Assembly: GCA_017415945.1 (NCBI GenBank)
Contig: JAFQDR010000064.1
Location: forward strand, 1 to 13,863
Source of the DNA: Oscillospiraceae bacterium
Lineage (GTDB): Bacteria > Bacillota_A > Clostridia > Oscillospirales > Oscillospiraceae
Reading direction: 5' to 3'
Length of the DNA: 13,863 nt
Below, piece after piece: positions 12,812 to 13,863 of the stretch. How positions within the stretch are numbered: position 1 is the first letter of the stretch; the number at the start of each line of letters is the position of its first letter. The position numbers and the translations under genes are program-made. The notes below the pieces were generated by a model. The model worked only from the letters and a program-made list of their open reading frames with translations. It was not told where the DNA came from and did no database searches.

Positions 12812-13863
12812 TTTGCTATAAATGTATGCGGGAATACTCCGGGCAATATTGTCCGCATTGCGGATTCAATCAGGAAACATACGAACCGGTCCCGACTGCT
12901 CTGATGCCGATGACTGTTCTTCATAATCAGTATATTATCGGAGCGGTACTCGGAAAAGGTGGATTTGGAATTACATATACGGGGTATGATAATCTGAATT
13001 ACAGAAAAGTTGCTGTGAAGGAGTTTTATCCCTCCTCTGTGGTGTACCGTGATGGGAGTCAGACAACAGAAATCACAGTTCCGTCCAATATGAAACAGAT
13101 TTACGAGAACGGTGTGAAAAAATTCTACAATGAAGCTGTTACATTGTCCAAACTGCAGGATATTCCTGCCATTGTCGATATATATGATTTTTTCTATGAA
13201 AACAATACTGCCTATATTGTTATGGAGTTTATTGACGGAACAGCAGTCGATCGGATTGTTTTGAATCAGGGTGGGTTGGATGTTGACATTACGCTGACAA
13301 TCTATTATCCTATCATACAGGCTTTGAAGAAAGTCCATGACGCCGGAATTCTGCATCGGGATATTTCACCGAGCAATGTGATGCTTGATGACAAATTCAG
13401 GGCACGGCTGATTGACTTTGGTTCATCAAGAGCTTATTCCCATGAAATGTCTACCGACCTTACTGTAATTCTGAAAAAAGGATTCGCACCGATAGAACAA
13501 TATTCCCGGAAAGGTAAGCATGGACCGGCTGAAGATGTATATGCGATCTGCGCTTCCATGTACTATACAATGACAGGAAAAGTTCCGCCTGCTGCACCGG
13601 ATCGGCGTGTCTTTGATACATTACAGCCAATCCATAATTATTCCACTGATATTCCGGCTAATATTGAAAGCATCATTATGAAGGGATTGTCCGTGCAGGC
13701 AGAGGATAGATATCCGGATATGGCAGCATTGGGGAAAGCTATCGACATGGCTGTGAGCGGGAAACAGGAACATTCTGTCGGAAAGCATACACATTCAAAA
13801 GAGGAAGCTGAACAGAACGGTAAAAAACGGAAGAATAAAAAGAGTACAGGGAATAATACAACA
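12808..13863 (+). CDS. Zinc-ribbon Ser/Thr protein kinase, 3' end outside window
   Basis: 352 codons are visible with no stop. ATG 12808 overlaps the phosphatase stop and follows GGAAGGA at 12794-12800. The N-terminus is a Cys4 zinc ribbon (C3, C6, C15, C18). The kinase domain spans about 40-316: LGKGGFG (48-54), VAVK with K71, E109 in alpha-C, HRD at 183-185, N190, DFG at 203-205, and APIEQY (227-232). The catalytic loop is HRDISPSN, again with Ser for Lys. Of the three kinases it has the most canonical Gly loop. After the domain comes a hydrophilic segment ending in a strongly basic run (about 339-345). In the giant kinase a basic stretch just precedes the membrane helix, so a helix and ectodomain may follow beyond the window. 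It is the closest full relative of the kinase-like remnant in the phosphatase next door (compare its VVYRDGSQ with YVYRQQDE). Confidence 0.93.
   Translation, partial: MICYKCMREYSGQYCPHCGFNQETYEPVPTALMPMTVLHNQYIIGAVLGKGGFGITYTGYDNLNYRKVAVKEFYPSSVVYRDGSQTTEITVPSNMKQIYENGVKKFYNEAVTLSKLQDIPAIVDIYDFFYENNTAYIVMEFIDGTAVDRIVLNQGGLDVDITLTIYYPIIQALKKVHDAGILHRDISPSNVMLDDKFRARLIDFGSSRAYSHEMSTDLTVILKKGFAPIEQYSRKGKHGPAEDVYAICASMYYTMTGKVPPAAPDRRVFDTLQPIHNYSTDIPANIESIIMKGLSVQAEDRYPDMAALGKAIDMAVSGKQEHSVGKHTHSKEEAEQNGKKRKNKKSTGNNTT

Noticed and set aside
12727..13356. 209-codon minus-strand open frame over kinase 3
   Set aside because: The plus strand carries complete kinase motifs over the same interval; the reverse frame has no recognisable features.

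Overview
The window looks like a chromosomal segment of a Bacillota bacterium, probably a gut-type Clostridia. The evidence is Gram-positive architecture (a lipobox lipoprotein, PASTA and bacterial Ig-like ectodomains), strong AGGAG-type ribosome binding sites, moderately low GC, and DUF975, LytTR and zinc-ribbon/FHA proteins typical of that group. The genus cannot be told from the sequence.

Almost all of it is one Ser/Thr phosphorylation island read on the + strand. From left to right: the last 37 codons of a helix-turn-helix protein, possibly a site-specific recombinase (2-115); a 196-bp gap with a perfect 16-bp inverted repeat enclosing a good sigma-A-type promoter that points AWAY from the downstream gene, so a candidate invertible promoter; a transmembrane kinase whose ectodomain resembles an ABC solute-binding protein (312-2015); a WG-repeat-like lipoprotein (2152-3771) in an operon with a 1621-residue kinase carrying PASTA and Big domains (3788-8653); a DUF975-FHA membrane protein (8766-9842) and a zinc-ribbon FHA protein (9862-10404); an intrinsic terminator (10416-10460); then a tightly packed unit of LytTR regulator with a degenerate receiver (10474-11190), small FHA protein (11195-11596), PP2C phosphatase with a zinc ribbon and a vestigial kinase N-lobe (11609-12811), and a third kinase cut by the window end (12808-13863+).

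The parts list is three kinase 'writers', three FHA phosphothreonine 'readers', one PP2C 'eraser', one DNA-binding output protein and one exported lipoprotein. Four of the soluble or cytoplasmic segments begin with a Cys4-type zinc ribbon, which suggests a shared docking or assembly feature. Inferred logic: the kinases sense extracellular or envelope cues through very different ectodomains, phosphorylate FHA partners in the cytosol and at the membrane, and PP2C resets the system. LytTR may adjust transcription without classical aspartate phosphorylation. The effector that this signalling controls is not visible here.

Regulatory structure beyond the genes: the candidate promoter switch ahead of kinase 1; two homologous upstream modules (2046-2143 and 8662-8756) ahead of the lipoprotein and the DUF975-FHA gene, with the same motif spacing; and a terminator that abuts the LytTR ribosome binding site and so may act as an attenuator. 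No tRNA, rRNA, CRISPR array or complete insertion sequence was seen.
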